Shown: one piece after another, positions 17,105 to 27,700 of the stretch
How positions within the stretch are numbered: the first letter of the stretch is position 1
How the letters are laid out: the number at the start of each line of letters is the position of its first letter
Source of the DNA: Collinsella sp.
GTDB taxonomy: Bacteria; Actinomycetota; Coriobacteriia; Coriobacteriales; Coriobacteriaceae
Direction of reading: 5' to 3'
NCBI GenBank assembly: GCA_018382125.1
Contig: JAGZQO010000020.1
Location: forward strand, 1-38,867
Length of the DNA: 38,867 bases
Program-made: the position numbers and the translations under genes
Notes under the pieces: model-generated
What the model saw: the letters and a program-made list of their open reading frames with translations, nothing else
Told to the model about the DNA's origin: nothing
Database searches by the model: none

Positions 17105-18278
17105 AGCGACTCCTTCCAAAGGTCAGCGTGGCGGCGGCAACGAACAGCAGCGCCATAAGGACCAGCGCGCCGGCGCGAACGACAAAGGGGCCCAGGTTCT
17201 CAAAGAAATACAGGCGGTTGAACATGTCGCAGATGAGCTTGACGGGGTTGAGCCAGCACTCGGCCGGGCAGGCGCGGGCGACGTCGTCGGCAAGCGCCAT
17301 CGCCGGCTCGCCGTAGAGGCCGGCGAACAGGGCGCACGTGGTAGCAAAGCCCGTGAGGATGCCGGACTTGGACGCCTTGCCGCCCTTAACGGGAAGCGTG
17401 CCCACAAAAAGGCCCAAGCCCGTGGCGGCAAGCGCGGAAGCGGCGCCACCCACCAGACACAGCCCCTCGCGCCCGCCAAAGTCGACGCCCACGACCAGGC
17501 GCACGTAGCCGATCGCGATCGTCATCGAGGCAAAGGAGACCAGCCACGAGCCGACAAAGATGCCGGTCAGCGATGCCGTCTTGGAAAGACCGCCCACACA
17601 GCGACGTGCGCCAAGGCCCGACAGATTGGGCTGCAGGTCGACGACGCTCAAGGCGGCAAACTCCGCAGACATCATCGCGACCAGGCCAAAAAGCGCGTAA
17701 TAGTAGACGACCGTGCCATCGGGCGTGGTGCGTGTCAGGCTTACGCGGCGGGTACCGCCCTCGAGCGATAGAGCGCGCGCAACCGCCTCCGGGTCGGCGA
17801 GCGCCGCCGGGTTGTCCTGGGCAATCTGGGACATGAGCTCGGCATTTTGTGTATACGAGCTTGCCACCGTCTCCAGAATACTGCGGTCGGTGAGCACCGA
17901 CGTCGCACGCGAGCTGCCATAGCTCGAAAGCAACGTGAGTTTGGGCGTGCCCGCATCGTCGACCGCATAGATGCCCGCGACCTCGCCGGCCTTAAGCGCA
18001 CGGTTCGCATCGGCTGCGTCGTCGAGCTCGTGGATCTCGAGCAGCTGATCGCCGCCTTCCTTGGCAAGCGACGTCGCCACGCCCTTAAAGGTCGAAGCGT
18101 CCCAAGCCTCGTCCGCCACGACGGCCACCGGCACCGGGTCGACCGTGCCGTCGGAGCTGAGGTTCGCAAACATAAACATGAACATCGTGGAAAGTACGAT
18201 GGGAAAGAGAGCGCCCCAGACGCACGTGCTCGGCCGGCGCAGCAGCGTCTTGACCGTAGTGATGATGGTGTTGAACAT
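17091..18278 (-). CDS. ABC-2 type exporter permease (first of pair)
   Basis: The 395-residue permease has the same layout as its neighbour: an N-terminal helix (about 20-40), an extracellular domain (about 45-195), and five or six C-terminal helices. The two permeases are alike in plan but far apart in sequence, as in heterodimeric exporters. The ATG lies nine bases after the ATPase stop. Its 3' end overlaps the next permease. Together with the ATPase it forms the export arm of the module facing the histidine kinase. Confidence 0.82.
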   Translation of the reverse strand: MFNTIITTVKTLLRRPSTCVWGALFPIVLSTMFMFMFANLSSDGTVDPVPVAVVADEAWDASTFKGVATSLAKEGGDQLLEIHELDDAADANRALKAGEVAGIYAVDDAGTPKLTLLSSYGSSRATSVLTDRSILETVASSYTQNAELMSQIAQDNPAALADPEAVARALSLEGGTRRVSLTRTTPDGTVVYYYALFGLVAMMSAEFAALSVVDLQPNLSGLGARRCVGGLSKTASLTGIFVGSWLVSFASMTIAIGYVRLVVGVDFGGREGLCLVGGAASALAATGLGLFVGTLPVKGGKASKSGILTGFATTCALFAGLYGEPAMALADDVARACPAECWLNPVKLICDMFNRLYFFENLGPFVVRAGALVLMALLFVAAATLTFGRSRYEHL

Positions 18279-18287
18279 GACTGCCCC

Positions 18288-19226
18288 CTAGTCGCGCAGC
18301 TCGCGGCCGGTGATCTCGAGGAACACGTCGTTGAGGGTCGGTGGCTCGCTCCACACGCGGCCGAGCGCCACATCGGCGGCGCGCAGCGTGTCGAGGATGT
18401 CGACCAAATTGTGCGGGCTCGCTTCGCAGGTGCAGACGATCTCGCCGCCGGACAGCTCAACCGAAAGCACGTGCTCGAGGGCGCGCAGCCGCTCGACCGT
18501 GGCGGTCTCTACGGCGCCAACCTCGACAGTCACGCGCTCGCCCATCTGAATCATGCGCTTGAGCTCGTCGTTGGTGCCCTGCGCCAGCACGCGCCCGCCG
18601 TCCATGATCATGATGCGGCTGCAGATTTGCTCGACTTCCTCCATGTAATGGCTGGTATACACCACTGTGGCGCCCTCGTCGCGCAAGCGGCAGATGCCCT
18701 CCAGGATGGCGTTGCGGCTCTGTGGGTCGACCGCCACCGTGGGCTCGTCAAAGAAGATGAGCTCGGGCTTGTGCGCGATGCCGCAGGCGATGTTGAGGCG
18801 ACGCGCCAGGCCGCCCGAGAGCTTGCCGGGGCGGAACTTGGCAAAGTCGCCCAGCCCGACAAAGTCGATCGCCTCGTTCACCAGCGCGCGGCGGTGCTTG
18901 CGGTCGTTGACGTAGAGGCTGCAGAAATAGTTGATGTTCTCGCGCACCGTGAGCTCGTCAAACACCGCCACCTGCTGCGGCACCACGCCGATGCGGCGCT
19001 TGAGGTCGTAGCGGGCGGGCGCCATGGGCTCGCCGAACAGCTCAATGGTGCCTTTGTCGTAGGCAAGCAGCTGCAAAATGCAGTTGATGGACGTGGTCTT
19101 GCCCGAGCCGTTGGGGCCCAGCAGGCCAAAGATCTCGCCGGGGGCGATGCTCAGGTTAAAGTGGTCGAGCGCAATAAGGTCGTCATAGCGCTTGACGAGG
19201 TTTTCGACGTGGACGATATCTGTCAT
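18288..19226 (-). CDS. ABC-2 exporter ATPase
   Basis: The 312-residue protein is an ATPase of the drug-export (CcmA/NatA-like) group, with Walker A GPNGSGKT (37-44), Walker B LIFFDEPT, and the H-loop in VVYTSHYMEEVEQ. The signature reads LSGGLARRL in place of LSGGQ-x-R-R, a change often seen in this group. A C-terminal regulatory region of about 90 residues follows. I start at the ATG at 19226; the track to 19292 would extend into the shared promoter region. It is first in the operon with both permeases and diverges from the histidine kinase gene 200 bases away. Confidence 0.87.
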   Translation of the reverse strand: MTDIVHVENLVKRYDDLIALDHFNLSIAPGEIFGLLGPNGSGKTTSINCILQLLAYDKGTIELFGEPMAPARYDLKRRIGVVPQQVAVFDELTVRENINYFCSLYVNDRKHRRALVNEAIDFVGLGDFAKFRPGKLSGGLARRLNIACGIAHKPELIFFDEPTVAVDPQSRNAILEGICRLRDEGATVVYTSHYMEEVEQICSRIMIMDGGRVLAQGTNDELKRMIQMGERVTVEVGAVETATVERLRALEHVLSVELSGGEIVCTCEASPHNLVDILDTLRAADVALGRVWSEPPTLNDVFLEITGRELRD

Positions 19227-19412
19227 CAGGCGGCCCTTCTGTTGCTTGCGGCCCGGTACGATTGCATCATCGCAGGAGCGGACGGCGCGCACCAGTGAGC
19301 TTTGTCACGAGTGCGGGGGCTCGGTCGCGCGGCCCGCCGACGCCCCCGCTTTGCCGCGCGGGAGGAATGTCACGGTTGCGCAGGCGGCCCCCTCCACCAC
19401 GCGCAGCTTCGC

Positions 19413-19418
19413 GTACAA
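19413..19418 (+). promoter_or_regulatory. Possible -10 for a leaderless kinase transcript
   Basis: TACAAT (19413-19418) ends eight bases before the kinase ATG at 19426, and no ribosome site precedes that ATG. The spacing fits a leaderless mRNA, common in Actinobacteria. No clear -35 is visible. A GC-rich inverted repeat (GCGGGGGC 19313-19320 with GCCCCCGC 19342-19349) sits mid-way in the divergent region. Confidence 0.35.
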
Positions 19419-19425
19419 TACCCGT

Positions 19426-20571
19426 ATGAACAGGCTTTTCGACAAATCGATCGTGCTGGCGTGCTGTATTGCGGCCGCCATGGGTCTTGCTGTGGACGCT
19501 CGCCTGGTCGCGGCGTTTTGCCTTGGCGTTATTGCCACCTCGCTGGCCGAGGTCGCACAGGGAAACCGCGCCCGCCGTGCGAGCGAGACCGCAAGTTACG
19601 CTTACATCATCGCGGCTGTCTTCGTGCCGACGTTTGTGCCGTTTGCGCCTCTCGCCCTCTATGACATCGCGCGACGCGTGCGCCGTGAACGCATCTGGCC
19701 CGCGCTGGCGATTGGCGCCGTGTTTGTCTGCGCGCTTGCCGCGGACCTTCGCGGCGGCGCGCTCACCACCCGAACGCTCCTGCTGACCGCTATCCTTTCG
19801 GTTGCCGCCACCTTGCTATCGCTACGTACCGCCCAGTTGGAGCGCGAACAGCAGCGCATGCGCCGTACCCGCGACGAGCTGCAAGAACGAGCCCTCGCGC
19901 TCGAAGCGCGCAACCGTGACCTTGCCGACCGCCAGGACTACGAAGTCGAGCTCGCGACGCTCGCCGAACGCGCCCGCATCGCGCGCGAGATCCACGATAA
20001 CGTCGGGCACCAGCTCACGCGCGCCTCACTGCAGGCCGAAGCCCTACGCGTGGTCCACGCCGACGAGCCCAGGGTTGCCGCCGATTTCGCCGACGTCAAA
20101 CGCACGGTTGACGAGGCGCTCCAGCTTGTGCGCACCAGCGTCCACGCGCTCAACGACAACGCCGTCGACCTTTCCGTGCAGCTCGAACGCATTGTTGAAG
20201 GCGCGCGCTCGGACGGCGGCCCGCAGATTGAGCTTGAAGTTTTGGCCGAGCATGCACCCGCAAACGTCGCCAACTGTTTTGCGGCGGTCCTGCGCGAGGC
20301 GCTTTCCAACGCCATGCGCCACGCTTGCGCCCAGACCGTCACCGTACGATGCATGGAGCATCCGTCGTTTTACCAGCTCATCGTTACCGATGATGGCGCG
20401 GACGCGACCCCGGCGAGCAGCAGCAACGTCGTAGAAGGCATGGGGCTCGCCTCCATGCGCGAGCGCGTCGAGGCGCTTGGCGGAACCTTCACCGCCGGCC
20501 TGCGCGCCGGCGCCCCCGGCTGGCGCGTGTTTGCCACCGTCCCCAAACAGCAAGGAGATGAGGACCGATGA
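19426..20571 (+). CDS. NarL-type sensor histidine kinase
   Basis: The 381-residue membrane kinase has about four to five N-terminal helices (about 8-135) with almost no extracellular loops, then a coiled coil (about 135-175). A HisKA_3 domain follows with the phosphorylated His190 in REIHDNVGHQLT, then a HATPase domain with N-box REALSNAMRHA and G-box GMGLASMRERV. Intramembrane-sensing kinases of this kind typically respond to envelope stress or antimicrobials. The ATG at 19426 starts the first hydrophobic helix. Upstream in-frame sequence lies in the divergent promoter region. The stop overlaps the regulator start (ATGA). It probably senses a substrate or stress linked to the divergent ABC-2 exporter. 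Confidence 0.88.
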   Translation: MNRLFDKSIVLACCIAAAMGLAVDARLVAAFCLGVIATSLAEVAQGNRARRASETASYAYIIAAVFVPTFVPFAPLALYDIARRVRRERIWPALAIGAVFVCALAADLRGGALTTRTLLLTAILSVAATLLSLRTAQLEREQQRMRRTRDELQERALALEARNRDLADRQDYEVELATLAERARIAREIHDNVGHQLTRASLQAEALRVVHADEPRVAADFADVKRTVDEALQLVRTSVHALNDNAVDLSVQLERIVEGARSDGGPQIELEVLAEHAPANVANCFAAVLREALSNAMRHACAQTVTVRCMEHPSFYQLIVTDDGADATPASSSNVVEGMGLASMRERVEALGGTFTAGLRAGAPGWRVFATVPKQQGDEDR

Positions 20572-21197
20572 GGCTCATCGTTGTCGACGACGACCGCTTA
20601 GTGGTCGATTCGCTCAAGATTATCCTGGGCGCCCAGCCGCAGATCGAGGTAGTGGGTACCGGCGCCAACGGCAACGACGCGGTTTCGCTCTATGCCGAAC
20701 ACGCACCCGATATCGCGCTGCTCGACATTCAGATGCCGGAACGCGACGGCCTATCGGCGGCACGCGAGATCCTTGAGCACGAACCCACGGCACGCGTGGT
20801 GTTTTTGACGACATTCTCGGATGACGAGTACATTGTGTCGGCGCTTAAACTGGGCGCCCGCGGCTACCTGATTAAAACCGATGTCGCCGCCATTCCACCA
20901 GCGTTGGCGCAGGTCATGGCTGGCAAGCGCGTGCTCGAGGGCAAGGCGATCGAGGACATCGATTTTGACGGAACGGACGTCGAGGCGGGCACGCCCCGCC
21001 GGCCCGCAGCCTTCGCCAGCCTGACCGACCGCGAGTTCGAAGTCGCCGAACTCATCGCCCGCGGCCTCGACAACAAAGAGATCGCCGCCACCGCCTACAT
21101 GGGCGAAGGCACCGTGCGCAACCACATCAGCTCAATCCTGGCAAAGATGGGCCTGCGCAACCGCACGCAGATCGCTATCGCCTACCTGCGAGGGTAG
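20568..21197 (+). CDS. NarL/FixJ-family response regulator
   Basis: The 209-residue regulator has a receiver domain (1-120) with acidic pocket D7-D8-D9, phospho-acceptor Asp53 in LLDIQMP, and switch Thr in FLTTFSD. A LuxR-type helix-turn-helix follows (about 146-209, LTDREFEVAELIARGLDNKEIA). Its start overlaps the kinase stop by four bases, so kinase and regulator are made in step. The likely target is the divergent exporter operon and possibly its own promoter. I cannot identify the binding site, but the inverted repeat in the shared intergenic region is a candidate. Confidence 0.9.
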   Translation: MRLIVVDDDRLVVDSLKIILGAQPQIEVVGTGANGNDAVSLYAEHAPDIALLDIQMPERDGLSAAREILEHEPTARVVFLTTFSDDEYIVSALKLGARGYLIKTDVAAIPPALAQVMAGKRVLEGKAIEDIDFDGTDVEAGTPRRPAAFASLTDREFEVAELIARGLDNKEIAATAYMGEGTVRNHISSILAKMGLRNRTQIAIAYLRG

Positions 21198-21257
21198 TTG
21201 CCCGAAGACCGACCGTTCCGGCATAGCAAAATGGCTGCTACCGATTTAAGGCCATTT

Positions 21258-21411
21258 CAAAACTATGCCGGTTTACGGGGCCAAACTCAGGACCCCCATC
21301 CATACCCGCGTTTTCTGCAAAATGACGGCTCGTCTACCTGCGGTTTTATTTTCACGAATATCGGCATGGTTGGAGACTCGTAACTCAGCCCCGTAAACCG
21401 GCATAGTTTTG
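21258..21411. repeat. Covarying stem element A
   Basis: A perfect 24-bp inverted repeat (21258-21281 with 21388-21411; includes CTATGCCGGTTTACGG) surrounds a 70-nt core (21300-21369). The core runs from CCATACC to GGCATGG and contains CTACCTGCGGTTTT at 21334. Spacers of 18 bases lie on each side of the core. A third partial arm, CCGGCATAG, occurs at 21218-21226. Element C has the same arms with one compensated change. No reading frame is evident. Confidence 0.85.
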
Positions 21412-21453
21412 TTCGGGCGGCCCTGGACGAGTGCCTCCGCCAGCCTCGCGGGA

Positions 21454-21481
21454 CCAAAATGATCCGTTTTCCTCCGTCCCC
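21454..21481. repeat. 28-bp exact repeat, copy 1
   Basis: This begins CCAAAATGATCCG and ends CTCCGTCCCC. It is identical to 29255-29282 on the other side of the adhesin gene, in the same orientation. It lies between elements A and B. Confidence 0.85.
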
Positions 21482-21502
21482 AAGGGATCAGCCGGAACCG
21501 CT

Positions 21503-21664
21503 CGCCACGAAATCGGCCCATCTACTACGTTTGACGCGATACCCATGACCATACCTTCGTTTTGAACAAAACCACAGGCGTTCTACCTGCGGTTTTGTTT
21601 TCGCGTTTTTTGGTATGGTTGGGGGTAAGGGGCTAAACGTAGTAGATGGGCCGGTTTCGTGGCG
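21503..21664. repeat. Covarying stem element B
   Basis: A 30-bp inverted repeat with one mismatch (21503-21532 with 21635-21664; includes CCCATCTACTACGTTT) encloses a 70-nt core (21549-21618). The core has the same landmarks as in A and C: CCATACC, 27 bases, CTACCTGCGGTTTTGTTTT, GGTATGG. Spacers are 16 bases on each side. The arms share no sequence with those of A or C. Confidence 0.85.
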
Positions 21665-21684
21665 CGCCCCCGGCGCATAAAAGC

Positions 21685-21719
21685 GCCGCCACGGAGGAGG
21701 GAGATGCCTCCGTGGCGGC
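21685..21719 (-). terminator. Terminator downstream of the adhesin gene
   Basis: A perfect 13-bp stem (GCCGCCACGGAGG 21685-21697, CCTCCGTGGCGGC 21707-21719) is followed on the minus strand by GCTTTTATG. A second GC-rich hairpin with a TTTT loop (GCCCGGGGCC/GGCCCCGGGC, about 21758-21781) lies closer to the stop codon. Confidence 0.7.
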
Positions 21720-21794
21720 TGGGGGTAGGAGTAGGTCGGAATTTAGCCCTGCCGGCCGCCCGGGGCCTTTTGGCCCCGGGCGCTGCCAGCGTGC

Positions 21795-24700
21795 CTAGCG
21801 CTTACGGATACCCCAGACCAGGGCTCCGACGCCGGCCGTGGCGATGACAAATGCCATAAGCAGAGCGGCAGCCTGCTGGTCGCCGGTGGCGGGCAGGAAA
21901 CCCTTGACCGTCTTAACGATGTTCGTCACGGTCTTGGGCGTGCCGGGATCGGGCGTCGGCACGGGCGTCTCGGGCTTCTTGTACGTGTTGTTGAACACGA
22001 TACCCTCGACGCTCTTGTCGCCCTTGGTAAAGGCAACGTTCGCCTTGAGGTTGCCCTCGCCGTCGTCGACCACGTTGACGGTCGCGGTAAAGACGGACTT
22101 GTCGTAGGTCATACCGGCCTCGTCGCCCTTGACCTCGCTGATGGTGTAGACGTACGTACCGGGCTCGTCGTACTCGAACTTGTCGAAGTTGATCTTGCCG
22201 TCGGCATCGTTGGTAACCGTAGACTCGATGTCCTCGCCAACGAGCTTAAAGCTAAACTCGTCCTTCTTGAGCTCGCGTCCCTCGAGCACCTTGATGGCGC
22301 CGATGGAAACCTGCGTGGGCATGGCGTGATACTTGTTGGTAAAGCCAGCCGACTCGGTGGTTCCCTCGAGCTTGTGCGTCGCGGTCAGCGTGCCGTCGCC
22401 GTTGTCGGAGACGGTGGTCACGACGGTGTAGGTCGTGCCGTCATAGGTGACGCCCTTGTACAGGCCGAGCGCGTTGGGGCAAGCCTCGCGCAGCGTGTAC
22501 GTGTGCGTACCGGGCGCCTCGTAGCGGATCGGGCTCAGCGTAACGTTACCGTTGGCGTCGTTGGTGCCACTAGCGACAGTCACGCCGTCCTCGAGCAGCT
22601 CAAACGTGAACTCGCCAGCTGCAAGGTCGCGGCCGGTCAGACGCTTAACCGTCTTGACCTGATCGGTCACGGAAGAATCGGTAGGTGCCACGCCGTACGT
22701 GTTGGTGAACGTAAAGGCCGCACCGTCGCCGCCGTCGCGCTTGACGATCAGATGTCCGGCACCGTCATCGGTCACGGTGTAGGAGACCTTGCGCGTGGCG
22801 TTGGTGTCGTTGGTCACGCCAGGGGCGCTACCGGACTCGGCCACCGTGTAGGTAAAGGTGTGCGAGCACGGGGCAGCGGGATCTGCGGGCTCGGACTCGT
22901 CGCTGGGCTCGTCGGCGTTGGCATCAGCGTCGGCGTCGGCCTCTTCAGCCTCTGCCTCGTCGGCCTCAGCCTCGTCAGCTTCGTCTGCCTCGGCCTTATC
23001 GGTCGCATCGTCCGTCACGCCCAGGGCGCGGTTGAGGTCCTCGAGCGTAAAGTGGATCTTGCCAAAGTCCACGTTGCCGGCCGCGTCGTTGGTTGCGGTC
23101 GTGCGCTCGGGCATCGGGGCACCCGCCTCGTCAGCGGTCACGGTAAAGGTAAACTTACCCGCGATGTCGGCCGGGGCCAGGCCCTCGGCTGCCTGGAGCT
23201 TCTTGGTGCCGATGAGTGCGGCATCCACGGCCTCGGCGCCGTAGACGTTTTCGAACAAGGGCTCGACGCCACCGTAGTCGACCGTTGCCGTCAGGGTACC
23301 GTCACCGTTGTCGACAACGATAACCTTAAAGCCAAAGCTCCACGTTGTAGCGGAAACGCCATTCGGCAGCCCGAATAAATCTTCGTAGGCCGTGTAGTTA
23401 ATGGTCCAAGCGAGCTTACCGTCCTTGTCGGTACGATGGGCAAGCCCAGCCGCCTCAAGATTGGCAAGCATCTCGGTGTCGTAGTGCAGCGCATCAAAGC
23501 TCACATGCCCGCCGATATTAGGCTTGAGGTTTTCGTAGCCCACAAGCTCGCCCTGATAGGCAATGCCGAACCAGAACTCGCCGTCGGCCATCGGACGACC
23601 GGTCAGGGTCTTGGTGGCGACAACCTGAGCAGCGGTACCACCAGGCGTATTGGTCGTAGCGCTGTAGCTGTTGTGGAACGGAACCAGGGCACTCTCGACC
23701 TTGTTCTCACCGCTCTTGTGGACCGTCGTATGCGTACCCTCGGGACCGCCGGAGACGGTCGTCGTGGCGGTAAGCGTACCGGCACCGTCATCGGCGACGG
23801 CGATCGTCACGGTACGCACGGCGTCGTCGTAGGTGTAACCGGGCTTGCCGTCATTCTTCTCGGCTACGGTGTACGTGAAGGTCTTGCCGGCGTCAGCCTG
23901 CGTAAACTTGACCTCATGGCCAGCCAGGATGTCGATCAGGCCGACCGTTGCCTCTGCCGTCGCAGGGGACTTGAAGTTGTTGGCTCCGGGCAGCAGGCCA
24001 AGCGCGTTGGCCGAGGCCTCGTCGGCAGGCGTCACGGTAAACGTGAACTGACCCTCGGTCATAGGACGTCCGGAGAGGCTCTTGCTGAGCTTGAGGCCGC
24101 CGGCCGCGGTGTAGTTAAGCTCAGTGCGGTACGTGTTGGTGAAGCGTCCGTTTTCCTTCTTGGTGACATTGGCGGTCAGCTTGCCCTCGCCGTCCTCAGT
24201 CACGGTCACTTCGGCGGTCGCGACATGCCCGTCATACGCCATGCCGGCCGCGTTACCCGCGTTCTCGCGGATCTCGTACGTGTAGGTTCCGGCAGCCGTG
24301 TAGCGGATCTTGCCGAACTTGACGGCAGCGATGCCATCCTTCGCATCGTGCTTGTTCACGGTCACGGTTGCAGGATCGGGCAGCGGGGTGCCCTCGGCGG
24401 CGGTGATGGTAAAGCTGAACTCGTCGGAGTCCGTCCAGTCGCGACCGTCGATAGCCTTACTCAGATCAAAGTCGAGCTCTGCGTCGAGCGGGGTCACGCT
24501 GTAGGTGTTCTTGAAGGTCGCAGCCGTGGCGTCCTTCAGGACATGCTCAGCCTTGAGCGTGCCATCGCCCTTGTCGGTAATGGTGGTCTCGATGGTGTAC
24601 TTGGCGTCGCCGTACGTGATGCCCTTGCTGGTGGTTCCGCCGTTGACCTCGCGCAGCGTGTAGGTATGCTTGCCGGCCTCGGTGTACTTCACGGCGTTCA

Positions 24701-27700
24701 TCGTGATGTTGCCTTCGGCATTGTTGGTGCCGGTGGCGACGACCTTGGCGTCCTCGCCCTCGCCCTCGACGAGCTCGAAGGAGAACTCGCCGTCCTTGAG
24801 GTCGCGCCCGGTCAGGAACTTGGTCGCGGTGACCTGGTCGGTGACACTGAACTCGCCAGGATTCGGCTTGTAGCTGTTGTTGAACTTCGCCTCGTCGGCT
24901 CCATTCAGCTCATGCTTTACCACGAGCTCACCCTTGCCGTTGTCGGTGACGGTCGTCTCGATGGTGTAGGTCTTGCCGTCGTAGGTGATGCCGTTGCCGG
25001 CGTCGCCCGGGACCTCGCGCAGCGTGTAGGTGTGCTTGCCGGCAGCGGTGTACTCGATGGGGCTCATCGTGATCTTGCCGCGGGCGTCGTTCTTGCCGGT
25101 GGCGACGACATCGTTACCCTCGACGAGCTCGAAGGAGAACTCGCCTTCCTTGAGGTCGCGCCCGGTCAGGAACTTGGTCGCGGTGATCTGGTCGGTGACA
25201 CTGGAGCTCTTGGGGGCCACCGTGTAGGTATTCTCGAAGATCGCCTCGTCGGCGTTCTGCAGCTTGTGCTCCACGCTAAGGGCGCCGTCGCCGTTGTCCT
25301 TGACGATGGTCACGATAGTGTACTCAGAGGTGCTGTAGGTAATGCCGTTTTCGGTGGCGCCGGCCTTGGTCTCGCGCAGCATGTAGGTGTGCTCGCCAGC
25401 CGCGGTGTAGGTGACGGAATCCATCACGATCTTGCCGTCGGCATTGTTGGTGCCGGTGGCGACTACGTTATTGCCCTCGACGAGCTCAAAACGGAACTCG
25501 CCGGCCTTGAGGTCACGGCCGTCCAAGGACTTGATCGCGGTAATCTGGTCGGTGACGCTGGAGCTCTTGGAGCCAGGCTCGTAGGAGTTGGTAAACTTCG
25601 CCTCGTCGGCGCCCTTCAGCTTATGCTCTACGCCGAGCGTGCCGTCGCCGTTGTCCTTGACGACAGTCTCGATGGTGTAGGTCGCGGCATCGTAGGTGAT
25701 ACCACCGACGTTGCCCCTGACCTCGCGCAGCGTGTAGGTGTGCTTGCCGGGCTTGTCGTAAGTGATTTTGTCCATGACAACCGTGCCGTCAGCGGCGTTC
25801 TTGCCGGTGGCGACGACCTTGTCGCCCTCGACGAGCTCGAAGGAGAACTCGCCGGCGGCAAGCGCGCGCCCGGTCAGGAACTTGGTCGCCTTGACCTGGT
25901 CGGTGACGCTGGACTCAGTGGGGGTCAGATTGTAGGAATTCTTGAACTCGGCAGCCTTGGCATCCTTCAGGACATGCTCGGCCTTGAGCGTGCCGTCGCC
26001 CTCATCGGTGATGGTGGTCACGATGGTGTAAGTCTTGCCGTCGTAGGCGATGCCCTTGCTGGTGGTTCCGCCGTTGACTTCGCGCAGTGTGTAGGTATGC
26101 GTTCCGGCCTTGTCATACTTGACGGTGCCCATCGTGATGTTACCGCTGGCGTCGTTGGTGCCGGTGGCGACGACCTTGTCGCCCTCGACAAGCTCGAAGG
26201 AGAACTCGCCGGCGGCAAGCTTGCGCCCGGTCAGGGACTTGGTCGCGGTGATCTGGTCGGTGACGCTGGAGCTCTTGGGCGTCACGGTGTAGGAGTTCTT
26301 GAACTCAATCTTCTTGACGTCCTCGGCGCCCTTCAGCTTATGCGTGGCCACAAGCTGGCCCTTGCCATTGTCGGCGATGGTCGTCACGACGGTATAGACG
26401 GTTTTGTCATAGGCGATGCCGCCGGCATTGCCCTTGACCTCGCGCAGCGTATAGATGTGCTGACCGATCTCGGTGTACTTGATGGCGCTGAACGCAACGT
26501 TGCCGTTGGCATCATTCTTAACGGTTTCGACAACCGACGCGTCCTCGCCCTCACCCTCAACGAGCTCAAAGGAGAACTCATTGTCCTGGAGCTTATGGCC
26601 GGTCAGGACCTTGGTAACTGTAATCTGATCGGTGACGCTCGACTCAGCGGGATTGGCGGTATAGGTGTTCTTGAACTCGACCTCGCCCGAGGTCTTCTTC
26701 ACAGAAGCCTCGAGCTTTCCCTTTGCGTTGGGTGTCACCGTTACGGTGAACTCTGCAACGTTCTTGCTGTAGGCGATGCCGTCGACCGTGGTCCCGGCAT
26801 GCTTCTCGCTAACTTTGTAGACATACGTGCCCGGCTTGTCATAGGCAATCTCGCCAAAGCTAATGTCCGCATGGCCCTTGGTTGCAAACGCAGTCGTGGA
26901 CCTGGGCATCGGGGCGTTGTCCTCGGACGTCAGGCCAAACTCAAACTTGTCCTCATCCGTCCAGCCGCGGCCCTCGAGCACCTTGGTCAGGCCAAAGTCG
27001 GCAGTTGCCAACGTTGTCGGCGTGGTATTGAGCGTAAAGCTAATCTTGCCGTTATTGCCCAGGTAGACATTGACCTTCGTCGCACCAGAAACAACCTTCG
27101 TGTTGTTCCACTGGGGATTGATCACGTCGCGTGCGGTGTCCGTCGGGTTTCCGCCCACACGCTCCTTGGTGGTGTGGAGCTGGTTGATAAAGGCGAGGCG
27201 CGCGGTGCCAGCCTTAATCGACCAGTGATCGCCATCCTTTACCAAAGCACCTTCAAAGTTTTCGAGCTCGCTTCCCTTAACCGGGATCGAAACGGAATCA
27301 TCGTACGGCGCGCCCGACGAGTTCTGCGCCATAAACTCATCTTTGTACCAATAGGTCTTAGAGCCCGAAGGCTTTTCCGTTGCGAGCTTGGTGCAAGCCG
27401 CGTCTGTGTAGACGGGCGTTAACTTTTGGAAGTAGTAGTAGCTGTTCGTAGCAGCAGGCTCAAAGCTTGCGACTGTATCGCCCGCATCGTCGCCGGTCCA
27501 CTTGTTGGCGTAGAAGCTAACGGTATTGGAATCGGCGTCCTTGTGCTCATTGATGTAATCCTGCAGTCCCGGTACGTTATTGGGAGTAAACAGGTTTTTG
27601 CGTGCAATAGCCTTTACGCTCGATGCATACGCAACGCGGATAGGCGAGATGGCATCCGTGGAGTCAACCACAAACGTGCCCGCAGACTCGTCAACGGTAA

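Noticed and set aside
21181..21192. CTACCTGCG at the end of the response regulator gene as a fourth core of the stem family
   Set aside because: Only nine bases match, they are codons of the conserved LuxR C-terminus, and no flanking arms or CCATACC/GGTATGG ends are present.
23436..27422. 1328-codon open frame on the plus strand opposite the adhesin
   Set aside because: It is a mirror of the repetitive, GC-biased adhesin gene. Its translation has no domain sense and repeats with the same period as the real gene.
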